Positions 23,761 to 35,029 of a stretch of DNA of 64,000 nt are shown here, piece by piece; positions within the stretch are counted from its first letter, which is position 1, and each line of letters begins with the position of its first letter. The DNA is from Lentinus brumalis. Lineage: Eukaryota; Basidiomycota; Agaricomycetes; Polyporales; Polyporaceae. The stretch spans positions 1,240,001-1,304,000 of the forward strand of contig MARA01000006.1 in assembly GCA_001792895.1 (NCBI GenBank), in the 5' to 3' direction. The notes beneath the pieces are model-generated. The model saw only the letters and a program-made list of their open reading frames with translations. It was not told the origin of the DNA and did not search any database. Both the position numbers and the translations under genes were made by a program.

Positions 23761-25050
23761 ATCTTCATGAAAGGTGCGATAGAACTGAATCGTACGCTGC
23801 TTATATTGTGACTGTACGTCATACAAATTCCTAGCTACCCCAAGGCGCAGCCATCCCTTTGCCTGTAGACAGAGGACCTCCATACAGACCGTGTACTCAC
23901 CTTCCACCACCAGCAGAGATGTCGCGCATCGAGGGTCAAATAACGCACTCACAAGGTCATGCATCGACTTGGAGGGTGAGTGCCGTGGTCAGGGGTTGAG
24001 GTCAGGCTTTGACGTCGTATGTTGTATTGGTCGTGGTAAAGGCAGCACCTACTAAGGGCAGGCTGGGTACGAATACCCTGTCGCATGCCACGAGGACCTA
24101 AAGCAAGTGCCCCACGATGACGGTCATTGCGATCGCAGACATCATCGTACTAGCCAGACTCACCTCAGCCTGGGACAACGTCTCCCTACCTCTCTGACGA
24201 GCTCCACCTATCACCCCTTCTACTCCCTGCTGCCTGGCCAAGCTTACGTCTGATCTCGGATAGAACTGTACTTGCAGCGGACGTCAGCTTCACCGAGGAT
24301 GGACGCAAAGGCCGAGATCTCACCTTGTACTTGCCCACATGCGATGCCGGTCATCGCGGTTGGCTGGCGTTGCAAACTTGATTGAGTATATGCGCATATA
24401 GCTGCACTCACCATGATACTGTGCAGATTGACAGGGGAGAGGGGTTATTCAGTATCGCACGTCGGATTGCATAGAGCACGGACGCACCGCAGCTCATCCT
24501 TCCGGACTGCCAGCCGCTCGGTCTACCGATGTCGGTCGATCGATGATGATCAGTACGCATCGCGAGGTACCGATGGATACTCTCACCTTCAATGCTGCTT
24601 GAGCTGCTTGGATCCGCCTAGATCAGCCCGGATCGCCGAAGATCAGCGAGAACTCGCGCCGAGAGTCTACGTAGTGCCAAATCACTCACGTACCAAACGA
24701 CCTCCATGCAGTACCTGTCCTGGAGCATTGAGGGGGCATAATGTCCTGGACAACGACAAGGCAGGGCTGAAGTCGCGGAAGTGGCAGCGAGCAGGAAAAC
24801 GAGCAGGAGGGGGAGGATGGTCAGGAAGCAAGGGTGGCGGCGCTGTCGAGGCGCAAGCTGTGCATTTCGAGCGGAGTTCAAAGGCGACCCAAGCAAGCTG
24901 TGAATGTTCAAGCGGAGCCTGAATGCACTTGGCGCAGCGCGCTGGCAGCCGCCAGCTGTCTAAGTCTTTGCTCAGAGCGTACAGACAGACGTAAAAGTAG
25001 CTTGAGCAGACCCATGAATTACGGCGTGCTCACGGCGAGCCTTTGAGGCT
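23750..25050 (-). CDS. Possible multi-exon gene or remnant with CxxC motifs
   Basis: Weak candidate. On the minus strand an open stretch around 24760-24990 reads SWRLPARCAKCIQAPLEHSQ and shortly after RSKCTACAST, giving two CxxC pairs as in a zinc-binding fold, followed by a Pro-rich segment. Several good donor sites (GTGAGT, GTGAGA) follow at intervals, and another coding-like piece (DLVSALFDPRCATSLLVVEG) lies at 23.90-23.96 kb. I could not join the exons into one frame. Limits are approximate and it may be decayed. Confidence 0.25.
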
Positions 25051-25126
25051 TTCGCGCAGTCCGAGGAACACTCGTCAACTTCGCGTGCTCTGAATTCATG
25101 CATGTAAGTAACCGAACACAATATAA

Positions 25127-26980
25127 CTACATCGGAGCCTTAGGGAGGCGGGAGACATGGATGGAGTTGTCGCAAGTCGTCGACTGGCCCTTGGCACGGG
25201 CATCCTTGACGCTGCTGCCATTCTCTCCCATCTGGAACATGGTCGCCTGGTTGAAAAACACCACCGATCCACGGCCTTCCACACCCTTCAACGGGCTCGA
25301 CGTCTGTGGGGTAGGATAAGCACCGTCCGCTGTGGTGACGATGTGCAAGTCTGAGAGCGACGGGTCAGCGGGCAGCATTGTCGAATACGCACCGATACGC
25401 ACCGGTGATGTCGACGTTGAAATGAACAAACAGGGAGGAGGGATAGAACAGCAGGACTCCAGGAGGAAGCTCGATGATCAGGCCAGCCTCCCAGAGGACC
25501 AGCCAGGCCTTCTCCTTGTAGGCGAATGTGCCTAGCAACTGTATCAGCAGGGCGGAGCCGCAGAGAGCAACGCGACTTACCATATATGAAGATACAACAA
25601 AACATCAATGCGAGATTCTTGCCATCGACGTGAGGCTCGGTCGACACGCCCTTGACCTCACCTTGCGGCCCATTTATACAATAGTTGTAGAAACACCCGA
25701 ACAGGGGTTTGGCGTATTTGTGCTTCTGTGCGCGCAGACTGGCCTCGCAGTCGTACACCCTTTGCGCAAGGGCAGGAAAACGCGTGTTCATAATATCCGT
25801 GACGAGGTTGCTGTAGGGCTGCATCAGGACACAAAGCAATGGAGTCAATAGTGCATGTAACGTACATGAGACGCAAGGTACAGCTTCCTGGCTTCAGGAG
25901 GATATCGTTCGTCTCCTGCTCATGCGCTTTATGGTACTGCGTCTTATCGGGGAACTGGGAGACGAGGTCAGTAAGATGACGCTGCATGTGGACACAGAGT
26001 ACTTACCGGCTTGTTCTGCCGATCAACACCTATAATGTTGTGCCAGTGGTTCCCGCGGTTGTTCGCCTTGATAACCTCCTGTGATCGCGGGCCGCATGCG
26101 CCAATGTACATGTTGCACTCGCCACGGAAGTCGCCAATGTAGCAACTCCCATCCTCGTTCACTTCGATGATCCAACTGGTGATAGCTGAGCGATAGCCGA
26201 AGATGTGGCCGTTGCGATCGACGAGATACGTTGCCACACTGTCAGGTAGTTCAGCACAAATGTATCGCCAACACGTGTGACTGTACCCTTTATATTCCAC
26301 CAGTTTGAACCCGCGCTCCACGACCATGATGTACATGATCGTTCGGTTATGCCAGTGCTTCCGCAGCCACTCCCATTCCTCGCGTTTCTTGTAGTCCAGG
26401 CCAGACCAGCCCGTTTTCGTAGCGTGCGGCTTTGTCATGTCGACACTCTTGCTCACCACCACCTCAGGCTTGTGAAGGTCGCCAGAAAGGATCTTTCTCG
26501 TCAGGGCTTCCTTACGGCGTGCCCGAGGTGGCTTCTTGCCCTACCCACCACATCAGATACATACGTTATGAGGACATGCATGTACATACCTCAGAGTACA
26601 TGTGTTGGCCGTGCGTCGAGTGGGCCCTTTCAGCGTCAGCGCGCGCCCGCCCGGCGTTCGCGCCCCTGCCGCCACTGGAGAATGCATGGCGCTCACTGAG
26701 AACGCGGGCATGTACGACACCTGAGCGGCCATCGCCGGTGACTCGGACCTGGCTTGCAATCGCGCTGACGTCGATGGGGCCAGCACGCTCCGGACAATGC
26801 TTCTTCGCGGGCTGCGAGGCTTCGACAGTAGTGTCATCTGCGGAGGCAAGGTTCGTGCACTCGAGACCGCGCAGCAGCGGGTCGTCGAGCTTTGGGGCAA
26901 GGTCAGCGACCAAGGCGGCGATGGCCGCGTCTGCGCAGAACTGCTCGGACGTTTCGCCTGCGTACGCCTTCTTGGGGAAC
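25127..26980 (-). CDS. Basidiomycete dioxygenase-like protein (HxD...H)
   Basis: Exons on the minus strand: 26980-26590, 26540-26007, 25954-25866, 25810-25581, 25531-25403 and 25350-25127, with matching phases; the 5' end is uncertain. After an Ala-rich N-terminus and a basic stretch (GKKPPRARRKEALTRK) comes a conserved-looking core: WHNIIGVDRQNKP, EPHVDGKNLALMFC, AWLVLWEAGLIIELPPGVLL, LFVHFNVDI and EGRGSVVFFNQATMFQ. The HVD and the later histidine are spaced as in the double-stranded beta-helix of Fe(II)/2-oxoglutarate oxygenases. Agaricomycete genomes carry many such genes, and TET/JBP-type members are reported near transposons. Assignment to TET/JBP is inference. It appears intact, unlike the remnants just upstream. 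Confidence 0.55.
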
Positions 26981-27099
26981 CTAGGAGGAATTAGGAGAAT
27001 CAGTGATGATAAAGGCAAGCAAAACACGCGGGCAGCAAGCAAAAGGAGGGGCATCGTCGATACGAGCCCGTGTACGATCCCTCGATATGCACGCCAGCA

Positions 27100-28440
27100 T
27101 AAACTGGGTCTGAGGAGCGGGTACGGCAGGTGATGCGTGAGCTTCCGCCGCAGATGGACGTTCAGCGAGTGGTGCGCGTCGAGCGCGGAGTCGAGCACGT
27201 TGGAGGAGTGTGCGCCTTCGGAGAGCGACAGCTTGATCGAGTATTCTTTGTCGGACTTGCCGCGGCCGTGGTTCCGCTCGTACGGTTCGAAGGTGATGTG
27301 TGCCTGCGAGAAAGTGAGCCTCCAGACGGTGTGAGATGGGAGCACGAGGACTGACGCAGTAGTTGAGCTCGCGGATGCGGCGGCGTATTACTACGTGAAA
27401 GGGCTGAGGCGCGACTGGCTCTGCTTGTTCAGCAACCGGGGCACCTCTTGCACAACTCGACGAGCCGCAGGAGCGTCGGTCGGTGACAAGCTCGGCGCCC
27501 CCGTGCAGGCACCAGTGGCCGGCGACGACTTCACTTCGCGGCCATTAGCCTTTGGGTGAGTGAGAAGGACAATATTCTGCGACTGCTCGCTGGGGCTGTA
27601 CTTGCTGTCGTCCGCGAGCTGAGCTGGGTCCGTCGAACTTGAAGGCCGAAGCGCGACGCGGACGCTGCGACACGTGGTGTCATCATCCCGAAGATGGAAA
27701 CTCAGACGCTGGGACTCACCAGGAACCACCACGAGCGACAACGCTCGCAGCCCGCCGGGCAAGCGACCTGAGGGCATTGCTTGTCCCTGGAAGCGCTCCA
27801 TGTTCAGGACCAGGGGCGCAGGCGTGTGAACACGCGCGGCAAGAGGCCACTGTTTGCCTGCTGGGCGCTGCACATGAGCTGCCGGAGGTCCTGTGCGTCG
27901 AAAACCACGTCGCGTTCATTCTGCTTCCCTGTCACCGCCTGCAGCTGCCCGAGAACATCCCCACGGTGTCGCCTCAATCGTGAGCAACAGCGACCCCGCC
28001 CGGGGCTGAAGGGCATATCGGCTGGTACGGTTGATCGCGTTGAGCATCACCTGCGTGGCCTCGTGGCGTTGCCGTTCAGCTACGAGCACCGGCTTGAGGA
28101 TCCCGATCTGGTTCGACACTTGTGGGCGGGTCAGCGCAACTTGAAGTGCCGCGATTGAGGGAGACAACGTACATTGAACGCGACCCCTCATATTGCAGCC
28201 CCGTGGAGAACATCCGGATAACCGGCCAGGCAATATCCAGCGCCGTCTCCGGTTCTAGATGCGCAAGCGCAGAGCATCGATTCCGGCAGACTCCGCTATG
28301 TGCGCCACGAGCTTCTCGAGTCCTATGTCTTCTAATCCATCTGTTATTGACTGCACGCAGAAGTCAGGTGTGCCGCTTTCGCATGGACAGCGCAAGTGAG
28401 GCACACACCTCGACGACCTGCTCGCAGACCTCCTCTGCGT
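27100..28440 (-). pseudogene. Unidentified decayed gene fragments
   Basis: Not recognised. The minus strand holds coding-like pieces that fit one former protein: NQIGILKPVLVAERQRHEAT and SLLLTIEATPWG (28.0-28.1 kb), GLRALSLVVVPGESQRLSFH (about 27.7 kb), RLSPFT followed one frame away by VVIRRRIRELNY (27.36-27.40 kb), then HITFEPYERNHGRGKSDKEY to NVHLRRKLTHH (27.13-27.31 kb). A 1-nt shift is needed at about 27390 between adjacent conserved-looking pieces. No start or continuous model was found. Confidence 0.4.
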
Positions 28441-28473
28441 TCTTCTGGCAGGCGAGCAGTCGCGCCGCGAACT

Positions 28474-29265
28474 TTACTCCTTCGACACCTCCCAGGCGCG
28501 GGTGTAGTGCTCCAGGGCATGGTCGGGCTCCAGGTCGCCCAGGAGACACCAGAGCTTGGCCTCCCGGGCCGCGTCGATGGCAGTGCGCCGCTTGTCGGAA
28601 ATCACCTTGCCCTGGAGGATAACCGCGTCGGCCTCGGCCTTGCGTCCCTCGAGCAGGTCGCGGACGACGGCGATGCCCTTGTCCGCCCGCTCGATGCTCG
28701 CCCAGCACTTGACCGCCTCCTCCCACATCTCGAGCCGCTCGAATATCTCCAGCGCGGACTTGACGACGCCCAGCGTGAGGTAGCGCAGCGCAAGCTCCCT
28801 CTCCATCTCCCACCGGCTCGGGAGCAGAATTTCGTGGATGTACAGCAGCCGCTCCGTGCCCGTCGAGTCCGCAGTCGGCATCTGGTCGACGAGGGCCTGC
28901 AGCTGGAGCACGACCGCTCGACGGTGCGTGTGCGAGTCGATTCCAGGCGGGAGCGCAGGAGGAGCGCCATCGTGTGCACAGACCAGTTGCGTGGATGCGA
29001 AACGACCCGGGCGACGTACGGCGCCATCTGCTCGGCCGTCAGGCCATTCGCGGGGGACGTGTTTTTGACGTTGAGGCAGAGGGCGAGGAGGATGGACTGG
29101 TCGAGCGGGTGCAGTGCGGGCTGCGACGCAGGGTCGATGTGGCCGAGCCGTGACCCGGGCGTGGCGGCCTGCGGGGCGGATGCTGATGAAGACGTGAACG
29201 CCGTCTGCTCGAGTAGTGTTGCGAGGAAGATGGTCCCGCAGCGACGTGCCGTGATCGTTCAGTAA
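28474..29265 (-). pseudogene. TTC27/Emw1-like TPR gene fragment
   Basis: Coding matches the TPR protein family TTC27/Emw1, which acts in cell-wall integrity in fungi. Pieces in order: FLATLLEQTAFTSSSA, GHIDPASQPALHPLDQSILL and MAPYVARVVSHPRNWSVHTM, then, after a frame change at about 28913, LQLQALVDQMPTAD, YIHEILLPSRWEMERELALR and VISDKRRTAIDAAREAKLWC, up to HYTRAWEVSKE. At 28913 one base seems missing (ERS then VLQLQ in the next frame). The C-terminal part of the family is absent and the N-terminus is replaced by glycosyltransferase sequence. Identity good, gene broken. Confidence 0.7.
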
Positions 29266-30851
29266 GAGAAGATCTGGGTTGAGGACGATCTGTGATGGAT
29301 GCATCGTCAGTAAGGAGCAGCAGCAGCGTACTACGCGCTGCAGGAATCACGTACCGTGTAGAGGATGTGGCAGCCCGCGAGCACGGCAAGCGGGAAGATG
29401 ACGGCCCACGTGGAGCCGTCTATTCTCCCCTGGACGGGGACGAGGGGGGTGCTGAGGATGACCATCGCCGCGACGAGGATCCGAAGCGCTTGAAGATCTT
29501 GGGCACCTCCTTGAAGAAGTTGGAACGTTCGACTTCCTTCTTGGTCGCACCCCACGTCATGTTGTACGAGAAGAGATGCGCCAGGATCGCTTGCGACACT
29601 GGGATGGAAAGGCCACCGAAAAGGAAGAAGCTGCGCCTCACCGTCAGACGATCCAATAACGAACCGAGCAAGTTGAACGAGGAATACTCACAAGAACGGA
29701 ACCCACATGAGGTTCTCCCAGAGGGCAACAAGGATCGACTTTTCGCCCAGACGATATTCGAGCAGCGTGAACCCGACGTTGCCGGAGCCATAGAAGACGA
29801 CCGTGGTCGTAAGCCAGATCTCCAAACTGTGCATGTAGAAGCCGTCGACGGGGAACTGGAAGCCGAGCATGACGTAGTTTCACGATTGAGATCATGATGG
29901 CCGCCGCGATACCGTCTGCAAGCAAACACCGATGAGCTCGTGGTGGAAAGCACTCAGGCGCGACGGGACTTACAGTACGAGAACATGTACGCCATCATGG
30001 AGAACTTGTAGTGGAGAGGAGCACCGGACCAGATGAACTTGTGGATCTGGTGCGCGATGGGGCCCTTGCGGCCTGCACACGAAGTTGAGTGAACACACGC
30101 TTCTGGCAATCACCAGGAATAGATACTCACCGTATGCATATTTCTGCCAGCGGTTGAGTTCGTCGTCGGCCGTGAGCGAGACACCCTCCTTGAAGCCACC
30201 CTTCGAGTACGTCGCCATGACGTCCAACTCGTGCTGGATGATCGCGACCGTCGGGCACTCGGCCATCTCGCGCGCGGCGTCGCGCAGGCAGTCCTCGGGC
30301 ACGATCGCGTCCGAGTCGACGAGGAGCACGATCTCGCCCACGCGGCACGCGCGGCCGTTCGGGATCGTTCGTGACTCTGTTTCGACAGCGTGAGTGTGAG
30401 TAGATCCCACAACCCCGGACCACTGCACGACGCACCTGGAGGTACGCCTGGCCAGCACCAAGCACCTTGCGCGCGATGAGGGCTTGTCTGCAGGCTGAGT
30501 TCCATTGCGCCTCGGAAAGATCAAGAGATACTCACGGAAGATCGACTTCCACGACGCCGCGAGTGGAGTCCAGCTCTGAGGCAAAGGCCGGGGTACAACA
30601 GAGAGTACAACATAGATCGGGGCCGAGGGTATGGTTGCACAAGAAGAAGGGAGGGAGGAGAACGGGGACGGTTTGTAGTCTCCGACGAACGTTGAAAATC
30701 ACTGAACGTTGGAAATCACTTACAGCGAGGCGAGTATCTCCTTCAGAGTGGCCCTGGGCGGGCTGTTCGAGCGTTTGCGGTTCGCTGGCCAAGTCACATC
30801 AATTCAATTGTACTTGAGAGTCTTTGCAGATGACTCACGCGTGTCAGACAT
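29266..30851 (-). pseudogene. Glycosyltransferase family 2 gene, internally deleted
   Basis: Remnant of a membrane GT2 of the Cps1/hyaluronan-synthase-like type. It begins MSDTPNRKRSNSPPRATLKE (30851) and runs through WTPLAASWKSIFR, ALIARKVLGAGQAYLQ and NGRACRVGEIVLLVDSDAIV (the DxD site). QHELDVM is then followed directly by ATYSKGGFKEGVSLTADDEL (about 30215), so the usual segment with the second acidic motif is missing. The C-terminal membrane part survives (HQIHKFIWSGAPLHYKFSMM, FQFPVDGFYMHSLEIWLTTT, FPLAVLAGCHILYT). The stretch expected between the start and ALIARKV is also far too short. It runs without a stop into the TTC27 fragment. Confidence 0.7.
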
Positions 30852-31370
30852 GGTGGTGGTCTTTTATATGTCTCAGGCCAAGCGCAGGCGACCGTTCAAC
30901 AAAATAAAGTTTGCTCGGTCGCGTGATCACGTGAGTGCGTATGGCGCGAGCGCGGCCAAGCCTCAAAAATATATATATACGCACCATCTGCTCGGGAAAT
31001 GACCAGGAGCACATCCTCGCCGTGACTGCCCCTCCGGGGGGTTGTGTACCAACTGCAAGAGGGCACCGAAGGCATTTCGCCCCATCTCCCGATGATATCC
31101 AGGTAGGTGCAGGTAGGTCATGCTTGCTTTGCGTTCACGCCTTGCCACCAATTTGATCTGGGTTCCACCAATTGTGCATTTTATCGTGTGCGTGTTGCCT
31201 ATGTACATGTTATACATCTGAGTCGTGCCTTCCTGGAGTGGCTGATATCAAAGCTAAGTTCAAGAGGGAGCTAGGTGGACTCGTGCGCATACCAGACTCC
31301 TGCGTGAGTCACAACACCGGCTGCAGTCACAGCGAGCAGACCCAGCAACGGCGTGCGCCAGGATCCCTGG
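30852..31370. other. Intergenic region
   Basis: Upstream of the decayed glycosyltransferase start. AT-rich around 30966-30980 (ATATATATA). No gene recognised. Confidence 0.45.
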
Positions 31371-31655
31371 AGTGCGAGTGCGAGGGCTGAGTGCATGTCC
31401 GAGTGCGAGTGCGAGTGGCGAGTGCGAGTGCGAGTCCGAGTGCGAGTCCGAGTGCGAGTCGAGTCCGAGTGCGAGTGCGAGTGCGAGTGCGAGTCCGAGT
31501 CCGAGTGCGAGTCCGAGTCCGAGTGCGAGTCCGAGTCCGAGTCCGAGTCCGAGTCCGAGTCCGAGTCCGAGTGCGACTCCGAGGGCCGAGTGCGTGTCCG
31601 AGTGCGAGTGTGAGGCTGAGTGCGTGTCCGAGCCTTGCAAGTGTGTGTACGAGTG
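31371..31655. repeat. Hexanucleotide minisatellite (GAGTSC)n
   Basis: Imperfect tandem array of GAGTGC and GAGTCC units. It gives long open frames on both strands coding dipeptide-like runs (VRVRV, RTRTR, ASPSPS), which are artefacts of the repeat. The array begins about 150 bp to the left of the transposon's minus-strand gene. Confidence 0.9.
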
Positions 31656-31798
31656 CGAGTGCGGTCTTCTGTGCAAGTGCAAGTCTTCTGTATGAGTGGG
31701 AGTCTGGAGGGCTATTCATTAAGGAGAAGGAGTTAGCAGCAGCCCTAGGAGAATGCAAGCCACGCCGTCAAACCATTGCAAAGCACGCACCTTAACCC

Positions 31799-34764
31799 TT
31801 AGGTAACCTTGCGCTTGGACGGCTGGCCACGTTTCTTGTCCTTTGGCTGATGGAGTGACAAGTGTGGGTCAGTATAACTTCAGTCATACGCGGAGGCATC
31901 ATGTGTTACCTCAGGAAAGTCAGAATCGGCGAGCACGGTTGTTGTGCCAGCATGCCCCCACGACCGCGACCGCGGCCGCGTCCTCCATGACGCGCCTCCA
32001 CGACCGCGTCCAGCTCCGCTGCCCCTGCCAGCACCACTGGCCTGTCCCTCACCACTGTCATTTCCGACGAGAACCTCTGTGATCTCGTTCTCCTTCCCTG
32101 CATCGTCGATATTGAGGACTTCAGCATTGGCATTGGCGTCCTTCGGCTTTGATATGGTTTCGACCTGGATGTTCCGGGTGCGCCGTGCTGATGACGGGCC
32201 TTGCAGGATTACCTTAGTATGCAGGCGAGTCACTCGCTGTTCTTCAGTGGCGCTCGGGTGGGGGAGGACAACCGGTGTAAGGGCCATCGCCGCTGCAGCA
32301 GCCTGCTGGGTCTCGCGGCGTTCCTGTGAAAATGGCAAGCACCGAAGTTTGATGGGTTAGGTCTGAAAACTGCTACGAAACTGCCAGATGGCCTGCTTAC
32401 CTTCAACTGCGTAAACCTGCGTTGGTGCGCGGCGATGACCTTGTAAACCGTAGCACGCTGAGCTTCCATCTCTTCATCATCCTCATCCAGACCCTGGTCA
32501 TTGTCGAGCTGGAACTGAGCATAGCCATAGTCAGAACTGGCGGTCATGCGTGCCCAGGCTTGAGATATCGTCATGCCAGTGCCAGCGTGGTCTTCGGCGA
32601 TGAGGCGCGCAGCCATGTCGCCGACAAGATAGATATGGCGGAAAGCAGCCTCAGAGTAGGGAGCGTAGTTCTTGGCATGTAGCTCAAGCTCCCAAGGTGG
32701 GAGAATGCACTTGATGACGCTGTACATGATAGCCTCGCCTTGCTCGCCATAACTGTGATGGAGTTCAGCATAGGACTGACCACAGGTGACTGAACGATTA
32801 CTTACTAGCCGACGCGAATAGCTTCATAGATAGGCATCAACCCCTCGGAGGCTGCGCTTGTCGCGTACATGTCCGCTACCTCCCCGTGCGGCAAGATGGA
32901 CGACACAACCCACCAGAGCGGCGAGAGCTCAGGATTCTCCGCCACCGCTAGCACTATCGGAGCGTAGTTGACCACGCGTTGTGCAAGCTCCACCGGGTCG
33001 AACTTGCTGGGCCATTTGTTCTTGACGGCCTCCGTAATCTTCTGGATGAGCGTAATCGCCCTGCAGATGGCATTGTTGACCTCCCAGACCTTGGCCGCCG
33101 GGACCTTACCCTTCTTACTGAGCATCTTCCCGCGCTGCTCGAGTAGCGACACCAGAGCCTTGGAAGGCGACCCTGGAATGTCGTCCTTGCACCCTTCGAC
33201 GGGACAAGTGGTAAGGTGGAGGTTGGTTTGATTAGCACCGTCCGCGATCTGATCGTTAAGGTCAGCCATGAGCTCCTCGTACGAGTCGCGTGGTTGGACA
33301 TTTGAAAGGGAGAGCGAGGCGGATGGGTGCGGGACGGGCCTGGGGAGGGGTTTCGAAGCGGAGACGGCTGCCCAAGTTTATGTTAGCTGCTGCAAGATCG
33401 GCCTCTAGATGGACAGAACTCACGAAGCCTTCAGGCAAGTGCGCGGTCAAGGGCGGGGGAGTGGTAGTGGGGAAATCAGCGTGTGATTGACGAGCAATAC
33501 TTCCTGCGGGCAAGCGTATTTTTAGGGACGGCTTCTTAGACTTTGAGAGGGCCTCATCGTCAGACGACTCGTCCTCTGGCTGAAAGCTGTCGTCAGGTTG
33601 GGAGACATCCTCGGGCTCCGAGCTGTGCTGGTGCTCGCGCTCGGAGTGCAGCTCCTCTGCTGCCGCTGCGAAACTGTCAGCGGGAGAGATGACCAGACTG
33701 TTATACAACTCACCGGTGCGGGAGGTCCTTGCCCTCTTCGATGCGGGCGCCTTGATGTTGAGCTTCTCAGCTGCGGCCTTCTTCGCTGCAGGCTTCTTCG
33801 CAGCAGACTTCTGTGAGTGAGGCTTCTTCGCTGCGGGTTTGTGGCGAGCATGGTCCTTGGCCCACTGAGCGGCGGTACGCAGGATGTCTGCGCCCTGACC
33901 GTCAGCGTCTTGATCTGCGCCCTCAGTGTTGGCCTCGTTGTTCTGGTCTTCATCGTCATCGTCCTCGGTCTGATCCGCCGCCGGAACAGTCTTGCCCTTC
34001 TTATGCTTGGCAGAGGCACGAGAACCTCCAGCGTCAGGCTCAGCTTCACCGTCCTCCGTGCCCGACTCGTCCTCCGTGCCCGACTCGTCGCTACTGGACT
34101 CCTCTTCAAAGTGAGTGTTCTTGCGCAGTGCGTCAAAGTCGGGCGCACCCTCCTCGTCTTCTTCGGCAGATCCGTCATCGTCGCCGTCACCTCCCTTTCC
34201 CTCGCGCTTGCGCTTCAACGCCTTCAAGTAGGCCTTGTGGTCCTTGTTGTTGTTCAGATACTGCTGAGTCAACTTGCGCACCGGCCATGTGTCCACATAG
34301 CCAGCCAGCCACGGATAGCGCTTGACCATCTGCAAGCATGTGTAAGTCAACGGTAACTGAGATGTATGCGCAGCTGCGCGACATGGAAGAGACCTACAAG
34401 GTTGCATATAACCATAAGACTGGACTGGGTCTGCCCGGTGTAGGTGAGTTCCATGTTCAGATACTGGCCGGCCAACTGATGAATGCGATGCTGCAGGGCA
34501 GGTGGTCAGTAACATGGCTATATGCACTGCTATACCGTTGATAACACTTACAATGACCCTCAGATACATGCTGTTCTTCTTAGGACACTCCTCAGTGAGT
34601 CCCATTGACTCCTGGATGTTCCAGCCACCAACTTCCGGGCTTCGTCCGCACGGACCTTTGGGCTGAGGGATTAATTGGTCCGGAGGCATCTTGAGGTTCT
34701 TGCGCTTCTTTGCCGCTGCAGTCTTCTTCTTCTTTCCCTTGTCTCTCTTGTTGTGGCCGCCCAT
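31799..34764 (-). CDS. CACTA-element accessory protein, basic/acidic nuclear type
   Basis: Second gene of the transposon, divergent from the Tnp2 transposase. Supported exons include 34764-34552 (MGGHNKRDKGKKKKTAAAKK, a nuclear-localisation-like start), 34490-34398 (HRIHQLAGQYLNMEL) and 34329-33714 (MVKRYPWLAGYVDTWPVRKL). These are followed by acidic and Lys-rich low-complexity regions, then MADLNDQIADGANQTNLHL to PIYEAIRVG, YGEQGEAIMYSVIKCILPPW and an end PKDKKRGQPSKRKVT. The junctions between 33.3 and 33.7 kb are uncertain. Function unknown; similar proteins sit beside Tnp2 genes in basidiomycete elements, so a DNA-binding or helper role in transposition is inferred. Confidence 0.6.
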
Positions 34765-35029
34765 GGATGGTGAAACCAGCAGTATTTGTGTGGTAGTAGT
34801 GGAAGCGGACAAGAAGGCTCAGGCAGGCGCTGAGCGCGCGCGGACTTGCCACAATTGGATGCAGGCGCTCCGGCACTTCAAGCACGGACTTGCAACACTG
34901 GAACGCAAGTGCTCTGTCACTTTAAATAAATTCCATTGATACTGTGGGTAGGTAAGGCATTGTGAACAGAACCTTTCTGCAAACTAAGAGCTTTGCTGAC
35001 ATATACCCTATAGCTTGCACGCAACCTCC

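Noticed and set aside
31373..31795. Open frames of 85-145 codons with VRVRV, RTRTR or ASPSPS runs
   Set aside because: They arise from a 6-bp repeat that keeps several frames open on both strands; there is no start context or conserved part.
33262..34812. Reading the transposon accessory gene as one uninterrupted 516-codon exon
   Set aside because: The frame passes through clear GT..AG introns (for example 34551-34491 and 34397-34330); splicing gives better sequence (HRIHQLAGQYLNMEL).
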